Shown here one piece after another: positions 34,131-45,491 of a stretch of 64,000 nucleotides of DNA. Position numbers and translations under genes: made by a program. Every line of letters starts with the position of its first letter. The first letter of the stretch is position 1. The notes beneath the pieces were generated by a model. That model saw nothing but the letters and a program-made list of their open reading frames with translations. It ran no database searches and was not told the origin of the DNA. The DNA comes from Agaricus subrufescens. Lineage: Eukaryota > Basidiomycota > Agaricomycetes > Agaricales > Agaricaceae. The stretch is from NCBI GenBank assembly GCA_029945375.1, contig CM057061.1, positions 496,001 through 560,000 of the forward strand, given 5' to 3'.

Positions 34131-36619
34131 TCAACCACCCATCAGCCAGCATGAATATAGTTTCTCCAACATCTCATCATCATGGTCAGGTAATATAGGA
34201 GCACACGCATCTACTCCCTCAGCCCAAGAAATGGCGAAAGATATCCCAACAGGATAAGTAGCGAATGTAACTTGTTCCTCCGCAGTTATCCCTCCAACAT
34301 TACCAAGCCGAGCCCATGTCTTCTTTGCATACTCTTGTTGGTCCAGAGATAGATAATCCCGTATATCATACCGACCCGCCCAGTCAAAATCAATGAATTT
34401 GACATTTTCCTTCACATCGAACATGATATTAGGTCCCCGCAAATCTCCAAATACATATCCATTTGCATGCAATGACTTCAGGACATCTGAGATTTTTTCG
34501 TGACTTAGAATCAAGTTGTCAAGACGGGCTTCGAATTGAGAGATATACTCCATCACGACCATCTTCATCTCTGGTGCTATAGCAGGTCCTGATCGGTCAT
34601 ATCCTGCATTCATTGGCTTCATACGTCCCGGTGTTGTTTCAGAGGTATCGTATATGGTTCTGTCAGGAAGGGCGCCATAATAGAGAAGCTGTGGAGCATG
34701 ACCTTGCTCGGCTAGGAACTGATGCACCTCAGCACCATATTTGTCCGCGAACTTGACAACAATCGCTTCACCAGTTCGCTTGATCTTGGCCAGAAACGTG
34801 ACACATCTCATATCTGCTTGAAGGAGACCAAGATATTCAAATATGACAAGAGTACCTTGACCGTCGATGTAAGAATGGGGATATGGAAAGTGGCGCGGGT
34901 GGGGAACAGAGGCCTTGACATTGAAATCCGGAATCTTGTTTGTGCTCACTACAAAAGCATAGAAACGTTTGAGATCTTGAAGGCTATTCTTGAGTGCAAG
35001 TAAAACTTTTGCTATGTGATATACCCGATGGTCTTCATGCGTGGTCGCAAAACCAATCCACATCATATCTGTGAGCCTCTGGACAATGAATCTATTGACA
35101 AAAACGCCACCAAGAACACAAAGCCAGGGGCCACCACCAGCTAGTATGAATACCGGACAGCAACACTTTTCGACAATCAACTTGGCCTAGAAATGAGTAA
35201 ATCAGACTGAGTAATCAGGTCGCAACTAGATTGGATTAGAAGACGTACTTTGTCCTGCCCTAACAATTTCCTCATTGAATTACCGGCCTGAATGGATGGG
35301 TCGCACCCATCTCCACCGAGTGAGCTTTTTAACTCGGCTACCACCATTGGAGTTTGAACTTTGGGATGGTTGAACATGATGGCACTGTTAGTGGTACTGT
35401 CATCATCGTGGCTCTCCACAGAGTATTGTAGAATGTCGGTAAGTTGTCTCCACATGCTTTCATCAGAGGTCTCCTCGTTATATCCCACATTACAGGCATT
35501 TGCCATGCACTTCCTCACCAGTTTCAAAAAGTCAGGATCGGGGTTGGCGGAGGGGTCATTTGCGCCACGTGTGAATTGCGCGAAGACGGGATGATAAATA
35601 TGGATAGGAGGAGCACTGGTGTTCGGTGCAGATTCAGAGGGTGCGCAGAGGCCGTCATAAATGATATTGCGATTGGTTGACTGGTTTTTGCTGTACTCAG
35701 TGGATCTTGAGTTGGTAGAAGGAGATTGAAGGAAGCGAATGCCCGAATATGTGTGTTCAAAATCTTGTTTCGTGAGTAGTTGGTTGGAGTTGAGAAGAAT
35801 GTCACATACCCTTATTTAAGTCCATGACAGTGTGCAAAGGCATCAACGTATCTCGGGCTTCATCTGCATCACCTGCTACATTCGAATAGGTAGAAGCCTC
35901 TTGGGTGAGTACTGGAACGCACCTAATACTTGAACAATCAACACCTCATCGGCATCTATATCCGTTGCTAATGTCAGGCGGGGGAGTTTAGTAACTTGGT
36001 CAGGGTCGGCAAAATCGACCTCCGTGATTGTCTCTGTCAACGTCTTAAATTCTGCATTTGTCGACAGTTTCTTGGCAGTGGATCTCCATACGATGAGTTT
36101 GTCCTGATGACTCTTGTCTTTCAGCTTTGGGTCATCATTAATCAAGTCGGAGACGTCTCTGGCAGTCCACGAGAAAATGTCAGTGCTCGTTGGCCTCATC
36201 TCGTGGTCAACAGTGATATAATAAATTCGGCGAGCCACTAATAGGAAATATTAATTCCGATCAGCAAAGCAAGTGGAAATCATACCAGACACCTTCACAA
36301 TGAGACTCTCGTTTTCCCGTAAATGGAGGTCGCGTATCTTTGTCCTGGGAAGCAGTTTACAAAGTTGGCCAGCACTGGACGTGTCTTTCAGAATCCGTTC
36401 CAAGGCTTGCATATCATCCTCAGGAAGTTCGGGTGCCGAATCAGTGCACCGCCAGATTTCGGCACCATAAAAAGGTTTGACATGCGTCTGAGATAGATAT
36501 TCAAAGATCTTGTCCTCCAGGCGTGCAATGGACGCGGTGTCAGGAACGTCAACACCCTTCGACACGCTAAATACAGGGCGGAAATGTGCGTTGACGAGGA
36601 AGAAGAATACTCTAACCAT
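34131..36619 (-). CDS. Crinkler (CRN)-type protein: two ubiquitin-like headers, nuclease-like and kinase-like domains
   Basis: CRN proteins are modular effector or conflict proteins; in basidiomycetes the role is mostly unknown. Exon 1 (36287 to 36619) encodes a header like the CRN ubiquitin-like domain: MVRVFFFLVNAHFRPVFSV, FYGAEIWRCTDSAPELPED, LRENESLIVKVS. Exon 2 (from 36237) joins in frame and repeats the plan: RIYYITVDHEMRPTSTDIF, DKLIVWRSTAKKLSTN, DADEVLIVQVL. After GDADEARDTLMPLHTVMDLN and a linker ending HIYHPVFAQFTRG comes VVAELKSSLGGDG near 35330. Its Glu-Leu-Lys fits the E-x-K of PD-(D/E)xK nucleases. The last 350 residues are kinase-like: EAIVVKFADKYGAE, VVMEYISQFEARLDNLI, catalytic loop FGDLRGPNIMF and metal loop IDFDWAG. 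No signal peptide is seen. Domain assignment is by pattern only. Confidence 0.75.
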
Positions 36620-37080
36620 TGGTCTGGTTATTCCCGGTATCCCTATGATGCGAGAGGAGGCGAAAAATAGTCCTCACGCGTGCAGCCTTTTAAGGTAACG
36701 TGATTCTTCCTGGGTTCTTCAATTACAAACTAACGCCTGATTGACATCATCGACAAAGTCGCCCTGCTCTCGTGAATTCCACGTATCCAGTGCCTCTACT
36801 TAGGCTGGATAGTCAAATTTTCAAAGAAAGTCTCTGTTTTTTTCTGTTCTTTGAAACAATGGCGGTACTCTAGGAAGATTTACATACAGAAAGAAGAGAT
36901 GATGACGGAAAAGGAGGCGGATAGCAAAAAAAAAAAAAAAGAAGTGCGATAGCATGAGGAGAGGAAACACCGTGATATAATGATATGAAGACAGATTGTC
37001 CATGCGGTAACTAGAGAGACACAAGAACCAAGGTTTGGATTTACACGTTCGCAAAAAAAGAAAAGAAAAGAAAAAATCGT
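36620..37080. other. Intergenic, CRN-gene promoter; A-rich tracts
   Basis: 461 bp between two minus-strand genes. It has runs of A (13 or more near 36930) and AG-rich sequence next to the 3' end of the downstream gene. No supported frame or RNA gene. Confidence 0.5.
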
Positions 37081-39026
37081 TCAAATTCGTACGCCGATCG
37101 GTCGTCTCAGCTCTCGTTCATATTCTCGTGTACGTTTACGCCTCCTGGCGTCTACCATCATCTGTTGCGCTACGGGTGACAGCTCTGATGACGTAGATGG
37201 CGAAGGTTTGGCCTTCTGGGGTGACTGGAACAGGGCCGGTGTTACGGGCTTACGAGACATAGGGCTCCGTAATGGTGTAGCGGGCAACTCCACATTTGCT
37301 GCCAGGCTAAGTTGGTTCTCTTTATCGCCACGCCTCGCACTATTAGGGTGAGCCTTGCTCCTAGCAAGCTGATCCAAAGCGAGCACGGTAGCCATCGCAT
37401 CCGCTTCCGCAGTTGGTGTTGAAGAGTTCGTGCAGCTTTGAGTAGAAGGGCGTCGGTGGGGTTTATGTGAGGGGATAGATGGTGAATTATTAGACCGGCG
37501 GGAGCTGCGAGATGAGGTAGAAGTTTTGGTATTTGTACGGTGCGTAAGGATAGGAGCGCGACGAGAGGATGATTTGTTTTTGGGGGGTTGGCGCGGTCCA
37601 CGAACAGGAATACGACTTGGCGTAGTACTCGTGCCTGGGGTGGGTGCAGTCACAATGACCTTGGTTGGCCCAGTCATGAGCACACGTACTTTACGCTGCC
37701 TCGGTCCTGGGGTGGCATCGTCTGCATTCTCCGTAGCAGTAGCCATAGCTACTCGCTTGGGTGTTTTACAAGCATCGCCGAAGAGGCTGAGGTTAGCCTC
37801 GTTCTGGTGTGGGCCAGGGGAAGTGAATCCATTCGACAAACGGGAATCAATATTGTCATGGGAGACAATCGAAGAAAAGTTGAGAGCGCCTCGAGATCTC
37901 GCCTCCATCTGACCAGCATTACGCTTGGCCGTCAAGAATGAAAATACCTGAGAGGCCCTCTGAGGGGTATTTGGGCCTATGTTTCGGTAGGGATTGTTTC
38001 CCTTAGCGATCGAGTCGTTATCGGAAGCGCTGCTCAGTTCAACTTCCATAGAGTTGATGGCAGGGTCGTCAACATTGTTGGTAGATATAGTAGAAATCGT
38101 GAAATCATGATGTTTCGTTACTTGATCACAACCATCGGTAAAATCAGAGTGAATGGACGGAGTATGCGGTCCATACGAAGAGGTGTTTGAAGAAATACTG
38201 CCGGCCTCGCTATAATGAGGATTAGTTGATATCTATGTTGCAATAGGAAGCAAAAACATACCCGAGAAACCTTTCGGCCCACGAGATATCACTCTCGAGA
38301 TTGGTATCGGTCTTTGACCCCAGACTATCAGGTGCGCCCAGAAGCTCACGCAAAGTCGAGCCATTGCGCTTCTTCTGCGGACGTTCGTGGTTGCCTGATG
38401 GAGGGCTGTTGGAGAAGGTCTCCACCGGCAACCTCCCATGCTCATCGTATAATTCAATCAAACTGGCAACCGAAGGGTCAGAGCGAAGACCAAGCTGGTT
38501 TCCCTCCCTTGATTTCACTTGGCCGCGGTCGCGTTTAGGTTTGGATTTGACCGGTGTCGGTGAGCCATCACCGAACTCCCCGTTTGCATTTGGAAACTCG
38601 GTTGTGGCGTGCCTCTGGCGACTATGCACAGTCACAGAAAATGTACTATGCCGGCTCAGGGTACTACTCGCAAGACTAAGAGTAGATGGAGAGGCACGTA
38701 GCGGAGGGGTTTTCTCTTTGGGCATACACTGGGCTAGAACGTCATTTATCGGGTGGGCTAACGAAAAAATCAATTTGAAATTCAAGAACGAAGTCGGGGA
38801 TCTTACGAAGGGGTGGCAGATCTGTATAATCAATCTCTTTGACGACTGCATACCTACTGGAGGATGATCGAAGTAGGCGACCGACGGCGGCTTCGTGTTC
38901 TTCTTCTTCCAACTTCCTTCTCTGTTCCTCGTCGATTGATGGGGGCGGGGGTGTTGATGCGTCTAGATTACCCTGTTTTTTGTTTTTCTTGCTGCCGATC
39001 GAAAAAATGCGCTTGAGCAAACCCAT
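37081..39026 (-). CDS. Disordered protein with KEN box and CDK-site motifs, function unknown
   Basis: Not recognised as a named family. The start at 39026 gives MGLLKRIFSIGSKKNKKQ, a small basic amphipathic N-terminus. The first exon runs to TDLPPL and joins PHPINDVLAQCMPKEKTP. A second exon ends ESDISWAERFLG. After an intron near 38220-38260 the reading continues through HTPSIHSDFTDGCDQ to the long last exon. The protein is rich in Ser, Thr, Pro and Arg. It has many S/T-P sites, including K/R-type ones (CKTPKR, SPTPVKSK, QSPQKAK), and a KEN box at 37315-37323 in GDKENQL. It ends RRRKRTREYERELRRPIG. These motifs suggest a phosphorylated, APC/C-targeted cell-cycle protein, but that is inference. 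It is divergent from the DUF202 gene, 172 bp apart. Confidence 0.75.
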
Positions 39027-39198
39027 GAGCAAGCGTGATTGGTGAACGGAGCAATTGTTCGCCTTTCCGGACTAGTTGAACATGGACCAAATAAAAGCCA
39101 ACAGGACCGCGGAGGAGTCACATGACAGGAAAAAAGCAGCACGTGGTCCCGAGTGCCATTTTTGGAGCGCTCGACCGCGCTCCTGCCCCGAGCTATCC
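39027..39198. promoter_or_regulatory. Divergent promoter between KEN-box gene and DUF202 gene
   Basis: Two outward-facing start codons are 172 bp apart, so promoters are shared or overlapping. An in-frame ATG at 39082 upstream of the chosen DUF202 start is possible but gives a polar, poorly family-like extension. Confidence 0.45.
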
Positions 39199-39622
39199 AT
39201 GTCGAACGAGGTCGAGAATGCTGGCAGTCAGGCCAGAGATTTCTGTATGCTAGAGCGTAATTTTCTATCACATATCAAGCTCGCTCTTCTACTCGCCCTC
39301 CTGTCATGGTCTGTCATTCTACAAGCCCGACTTGTTCCTGAACAGCCTGCAGAGGAACATGAAGTCGGGGGAGTGCCCCTGGCAGCGGTCGAATATGGCG
39401 CCGCACTCGTCTGCGTCATGGCCGGATGCTGGGAGTACTATAGCGGCTACTGGGATCTCCGGAAAGCCCATCCATTTTTCCGAGGTACAAGGTGAGTATT
39501 TGTCTCTTTCCCTAAAACAACGCATACTTCTGGGCGACCCTAGCCTCCATTTGATGATCATTGGTGTTGTTGCGCTGGTAGTATTTGGCACATGTATTGT
39601 GCTCGTCATTGAGGAGAGCTGA
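39199..39622 (+). CDS. DUF202 (YidH-like) small membrane protein
   Basis: Two exons, 39199..39491 and 39544..39622, give 123 residues. The motif ARDFCMLERNFLSHIKLAL matches the DUF202 family, where it precedes the first helix. Three membrane segments are visible: LALLLALLSWSVILQARL, VPLAAVEYGAALVCVMAGCW and LHLMIIGVVALVVFGTCIVL. The domain is also the membrane part of VTC1/VTC4 polyphosphate-polymerase subunits, but this protein lacks SPX and polymerase domains. Function of the stand-alone fungal forms is not established. The start at 39199 was chosen because the sequence after it is collinear with the family. Confidence 0.85.
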
Positions 39623-39916
39623 TCGAGACAGTTATGTTTTCGTTTGTCAATTTACATGTATTTTTCCCCTTATGTTTTATTACGTTTCCGTTGACTACAA
39701 TCGAAGGTCGGACTCAGGGCAATATGTATTGTGCGGAGAAAATGCAGAAACAACGTTGCATCGGTGTGCACTGTGTGTCAAGAAGCTGCAAGCCGCAGAG
39801 GATCAGAGGCCAATGGGCCGTCGGAAAAATCAAAGCCTCATTTTGCCTTATAAGGAAGCCCAATCGTCCCATTCCATCTCTTTTCCTTCCACACTCCCCC
39901 ACCCCGCACTCGCCCC

Positions 39917-42055
39917 ATGAGAATCAGCCAGAAAATCCAGCAGCAGACGAAAGAAAACAAGCTATGGTGGTCCTTCGAGTATTTTCCGCCTCGTACTGCT
40001 CAGGTTGGTTCCTTCCTCTTCCACCCATCATTACCCGGGATCTATTTTTTCCGCAGGGCCTTCAAAACCTCCTCGACCGTATTGAGCGTATGCGAGCTCT
40101 TGGCCCAGAATTTATCGATATCACTTGGTATGTTCAGCCCGTCCGTGCACCTCCAACCCGATTTGACACCCCGTGCAGGAATGCTGGAGGACGCACTTCC
40201 GAGCTTACATCGGAAATGGTCAAGACATGCCAGTCTCTGATTGGTATTGAAACGTGTATGCATTTGACCTGTACCAATATGCCCAAGGAGAAGGTGGACA
40301 TTGCTCTTCGTGTACGTATCATCTGCCTTCAACCCGCGTAACTTTGACCGACCTGTCTGTCACGTTCGCAGGAAGCCAAAGCTCACGGGTGCAGAAATGT
40401 CCTCGCTTTGCGTGGTGATCCTCCTGCCGGTAAGGACGAGTGGGAAGCCATTGAGGGTGGCTTCGTGCACGGTATCGATCTCGTCAAGCACATTCGCCAC
40501 CACTACGGCGATTACTTCGACATCGCCATTGCGGGATTCCCTCAACATATGTTGTTGCCCCCCGAAGAGCTTGAGCAAGAAATGATTTGGCTCAAGGAGA
40601 AGATTGACGTCGGATGTGCTTTCATCTTCACTCAAATGTTTTACGACGTCGAAATTTTCATTAAGTGGGTGCATTGTGTCCGAGAACATGGCATTACCAT
40701 CCCCATTATTCCTGGTGTCGCTCCCATCCAGACTTGGAATGGTTTCATGCGAGCCACCAGCCTTGCAAAGACCATCATTCCGCAATCTTTCATGGATGTT
40801 CTTGAGCCGGTCAAGAATAACGACGAACAAGTCCGGAAGCTTGGTACCAAGCTCGTAGCCGACATGTGCCGCAGGATTCTGGCCGAACCACTAGGGATTC
40901 AGGGAATACACTTCTACACCATGAATCTCGAGAAGGGGACCAAAATGCTTTTGGAAGAACTCAACCTTGTCCCCAGAGTGGAGACCATCAAACCTTTACC
41001 CTGGCGTCAAGTATGTCATACATATCTGGATTTTTATGAAGTCCCATATACTGACTATGGGTGTTTACTAGTCCCTTACTCCTAATCGGCGAGCAGAAAC
41101 TATTCGCCCTATTTTTTGGGCCAACAGGACCAGATCTTATTTATCCCGTACTGAGAATTGGGACGAATATCCTAATGGGAGGTTTGGTGATTCGCGCAGT
41201 CCCGCGTATGGTGAATTAGATGGTTATGGTGTCTCACTGAAGCAAACAGTATGCACGCTCTTCTTCCTAGCATGAAACCGAGACTAACCATTCTCTTCAA
41301 CAGAAAGAAGACGCTATCAAACTCTGGGGCGAGCCTCAAACTTTTGCGGATATCACGAGCCTCTTTTCGCGCTTCTGCACAGGAGATCTTGCTGCTCTTC
41401 CCTGGTCAGACCAGAAATTGGAAACTGAGACATCGGTCATCACCAAACAACTCGCGCAGATCAATGATCTCGGTTTCCTGACCATCAACTCTCAACCAGC
41501 GGTCAACGGAGCACGGAGTGACGACAAATTGTTTGGTTGGGGCCCGGCAAACGGCTATGTATATCAAAAGGTCAATTCACTAACTATCACATATCTGCGT
41601 CATAGCGTACTCACGCATACGCGTAGGCATACCTTGAATTCTTTGTCAACCCGGGTCTTCTCGATATGCTTATCCCTCACATTGAGCGGGACTCCAACAT
41701 CACCTACTACATCATCAACAAAGCGGGTGATCTCCGTACCAACACACATTCCGATGGACCCAATGCCGTAACATGGGGTGTCTTCCCAGGAAAAGAAATC
41801 GTACAACCTACCATCGTCGAAGCCATCAGTTTCATGGCCTGGAAGGACGAGGCCTTCGAGCTTGGAAAGAAGTGGGCCGCTCTATATGAAACAGACTCGG
41901 CCTCGCACCGGCTCATCAACGATTTGATGGAGAACTGCCTGTTGGTGAACGTTGTGCACAACGACTTCCACGATAAAGAAGCTATTTTTAAATCGTTCCA
42001 AAAAGCTGGCGCGGAATTCCTTGCCAAAGGCAAGCCTCTTGCTAATGGCCACTAA
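39917..42055 (+). CDS. Methylenetetrahydrofolate reductase
   Basis: FAD enzyme that reduces 5,10-methylenetetrahydrofolate to 5-methyltetrahydrofolate, supplying methyl groups for methionine synthesis; cytosolic. Exons 39917..40003, 40057..40127, 40179..40311, 40372..41010, 41072..41248, 41304..41570 and 41627..42055 sum to 600 residues, the normal eukaryotic length. The catalytic TIM barrel shows [62 protein letters not shown] and [16 protein letters not shown]. The C-terminal S-adenosylmethionine-sensing half starts with [20 protein letters not shown]. It includes [31 protein letters not shown] and [17 protein letters not shown]. Fungi carry two paralogues (Met12 and Met13); I cannot tell which this is. 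Confidence 0.96.
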
Positions 42056-42540
42056 ATCATTCTTCGGGTCGATTTTCCATGGACCTCTCGAATTTGGAAT
42101 ACTTCTCTTCTCATTTTTTTCCATGTGACAACCAATGTCCACATGTTTGATCTTTTGACTATCTCTCGCATCTTTTGACTCTTGCATCAGACTCCAGCTC
42201 CACTCCGCTCACTGTCGGGTTCAACCCCCGTCGGCTTTGTATACTAATTTCCGGATACCACAACACTCCACTGCATCCATTAACGCACATTCAACATTGC
42301 ATCATGTAATAGTTCTTTTTTTGTCTGCTTCAACTGCATATCCCGGTATATCACAATATACATGCTGGTCTCTGTTAATTTTACCAACCCACCCTAAAGG
42401 AGAAACCTTGCCGCGAATGTACACATGAATGGTTATTCAAACGGAGCGAACCGTCGGTACCCCGAAAAAGGTCAAACAACATAAGCAATAGATAAGGGCC
42501 TGATCGTACTATAGTGGGATCCTCCAAATAGTATAATTAA
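42056..42540. other. Convergent 3' flanks of MTHFR and ELMO genes
   Basis: 485 bp between two genes that point at each other. T- and C-rich stretches after the MTHFR stop fit a 3' UTR. No frame or RNA gene supported. Confidence 0.5.
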
Positions 42541-45491
42541 TTACAGCAAGGTTTCCGAGAAGAAAAAATTCGTGTCAGAGGGTGGGGGGCCAGCTGTAAG
42601 GTTCGTAGGTATCTCGACCATTTCTCCGGACAGATCTGTAAAAACAGACATCAGATGTTTATCTATTACCACTTCAATCCTCCTCAGTCAAAGACTTACC
42701 TAATAATTTGATCTTCAACCCAATCTCTGTAAGCGCCTGTACAAAACCTGCTGTCTCGGGCGAATGTGCATGTCCGCCATCTCTACGTAACATATTCAGT
42801 CCATCTGTCCAGTCGGCCCAACGGGACTGATCAGGAGCAATCAAATCCACCAAAGAACCTTCATGCGCATTTAAAAGTGAGAAAGATAACGGTGAGGGTC
42901 CGGTTGGTGGTAGATCGTCTTGTCCTCGGAGGACGTTCGGCGGAGGAGCACACGTCCCTGTAGCAATATCACTAATCAAGGACACATCAATACGTTCAGG
43001 TAAGTCCTCGAGGCCATTCCGAACTGGGAACTTGACGGCACTGTCAACGTAATGCAAGTATTTTAACCCGCTATCCTGTTGGGCAGTCGTTGAGTGCGAC
43101 GCTGCTAGGCCAAGCATTCGTTGTGGCTACATACCAATCGCATAAATCGCCACGGCCTGTTGGGCCGTCGGACCACTTCCCGAGGTGCATTCTGGGGTAG
43201 TGCTATAACGAACCAGGCACCCTGGAGAAGGCATTGAATTCGTTGTTGTCGGACGAATTCATATGATTCCTTGTATAACTTGGCCCGGAGGTTCCTTAGA
43301 GGGGGTTATGATTACGTGGATGAAGATTGATTTGATCAGGAAATGCATTGTGACATACCGTACAGGCACCTTATTCAGTAAATCATCCTCCAATTCTAAT
43401 TCCTTCATCTGCCGGTCTCGCACAGCACGGTAATCAGATTCATTGAATTCGTGCTCAACCTCATGCCATGGCCGAACACTCTCGCTGCGGAGAGCAACCT
43501 TGACTCTGGTTTGATGAATTTAGCACGTTTCTGGTATGGGAGCAACTAGAGGAATGGAAGACCTACTGGCTTTGAACTAGGTCAACGACCCGCTGGAAGT
43601 CACGAACGGCCGCGGCACTGTCGGTCCACATCCTAAGAAAGAACCGAGTTGCAAGGTAATGCACTCTGTAGAAATCCAAAAAGAAGGGTTGGAACGTCGT
43701 CGATGTAGAGTCTAAGCCAGAGTCAGTGAGATCTCGTCATGAACTCCACTGGCACTCACAACCAGGTGCAAAAATATTCCAATACACGGAAAGCAGTTCT
43801 ACTACTTCGTTTGATGCTTTACCTAAGGGGCATCTCCGCTCTTCTGGCCTATTGAGCTGTTCCAAGACCAGCTGGAGGGTCCGTGATCAGTACCCTAGTT
43901 GGAGATACAGTATAATGATCCCTTACCTTGGGGAAATCCGGGTCGGTCTGAACAAAGTTTCGCTAGCATTTAATGTTATGTTATGGTTCGGTTTCGTGCG
44001 GAGAAAAAAAGGCATACCAAACAATCAAGACCTAGCACCCCAACTTCACTGAATTCTTGAATGATATCCTCACTATCGAACCCTAATTTCCGCCATTGGA
44101 CAATGGCGCCTGACTCATCCTCATCCACTTCTAGCTGACTGCTGTTCCAAATATATGACAGAGCATCGTTGTGTGCAGGTACATTCTCCGGATCCACTAA
44201 CGTGGTTTTCTTGCGATACGTCACACGAACCATGTTGGCTTGGAAATCCAGGATACAGGAAGTCAAGTCCTCTATAGTGTGTAATGACATTGACCGCTAC
44301 AAGACATTCAGCAACACTACTTACAATTCAAGTGGATTTTTTTTTACTCACGATGAATGCCTGCCGGATATTTAGTTGTTCTAGCTCGCCAACGAATTCT
44401 TCCCAGCCGTTGTCGTTAGCATGAGAAAGGAGGGAGTTGACTAGCATCATGCTGGAGCACACATTAATGGTCGACTTCGGGGAGAGATTGATGATGATAC
44501 CTATACTGGGCCATCGCAGTGTCCGCACTTCCCAGGCGATCCACGACTATTCCTAGAAGCCCCCTCTCCTTCTTCATCTGGTTAAACACGACTTGGAAAC
44601 CATAACGGTATACAGAACCGGGAGGAAGTACTGGAGGCCCTTTGCTAGTGCTTGCTAACATTCCCGGCGCGCTAAGCGGATCGGCTTCGACCAACTTTTT
44701 TAAAATAGCTGTCGCGGGCCGGCAAACATTGAGAGGCGACTGAGATGACGAAAGTATCTGAACTACGCGTAGGATGAAGTCATCATCCAAGCTTCCCCAA
44801 CCGTAGTCAAAGTCCATTAGATTTTGCATCGATGTGAGCGCATACTATATGAACTATGACAAGATGGAGTTGAAAGACGCGATGGCAGACTCACAGCAAG
44901 CGAATTGCGTGAAACGACGGATATATGGCTCACCAACAGCTGCAAACCACCATATTTAAGAAATTCTTGAACAAACTGGTCCTCCTGGAGTGCATATAAT
45001 GAGGGTGTATTCGGACGAAAAACTGTCAAACTTCAGTTACCCGGATGAATTTCTGCAGTTCGAACAAAGCCATCCTCAGCTTGCTGTCATTCTCCTCTCT
45101 ATTTCGAAGTTCCTCTATTGTATCGGCGGCCTGACGAGACGGCGACCTGACAAGTCTGTCCATTCATTAGTGACTATGTTATTTATTTCGCCCTTGGACG
45201 GGGTGCTCACTTTAAACCGACTCTTCCTCTGATTTTCTTCCTTAAATTATCGTTGGTCACAAGCTCATCTGAGTCATCTCTCAACGCGTAATCAGAGGCG
45301 GGCTCCTTCTTGAGGCTGGAACATAGTTGTTTCAACACATCGTCTACTGTTAAGTTTGGATCGATGCGAGCGCGGACGGTAACACCATCTAGGGTAGTGA
45401 CGTGGTTTGTTGGAACAAGAGGAGGTGCCTTTGGCGTGCCGGTTGGAAGACCAGAAAGGCGGGATGAAGACGATGCACCGACGGCGGACAT
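42541..45491 (-). CDS. ELMO/CED-12 family protein (ELMO and PH domains)
   Basis: ELMO proteins partner with DOCK-type exchange factors to activate Rac in the cytoplasm and at the membrane. The start at 45491 gives MSAVGASSSSRLSGLP. A ubiquitin-like/RBD-like region follows (TLDGVTVRARIDPNLTVDDV), then armadillo-type sequence: EDQFVQEFLKYGGLQLLVSH, LRVVQILSSSQSPLNVC and MLVNSLLSHANDNGWEEFV. The ELMO core shows IVQWRKLGFDSEDIIQEFSE near 44100, FRMWTDSAAA-like FLRMWTDSAAAVRDFQRVV near 43610 and ESVRPWHEVEHEFNESDYRA near 43460. The PH-domain end has FSLLNAHEGSLVDLIAPDQ and WADWTDGLNMLRRDGG near 42800. The final exon is proline-containing (TAGPPPSDTNFFFSETLL) and stops at 42541. Numerous introns; not every junction was fixed. 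Confidence 0.85.
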
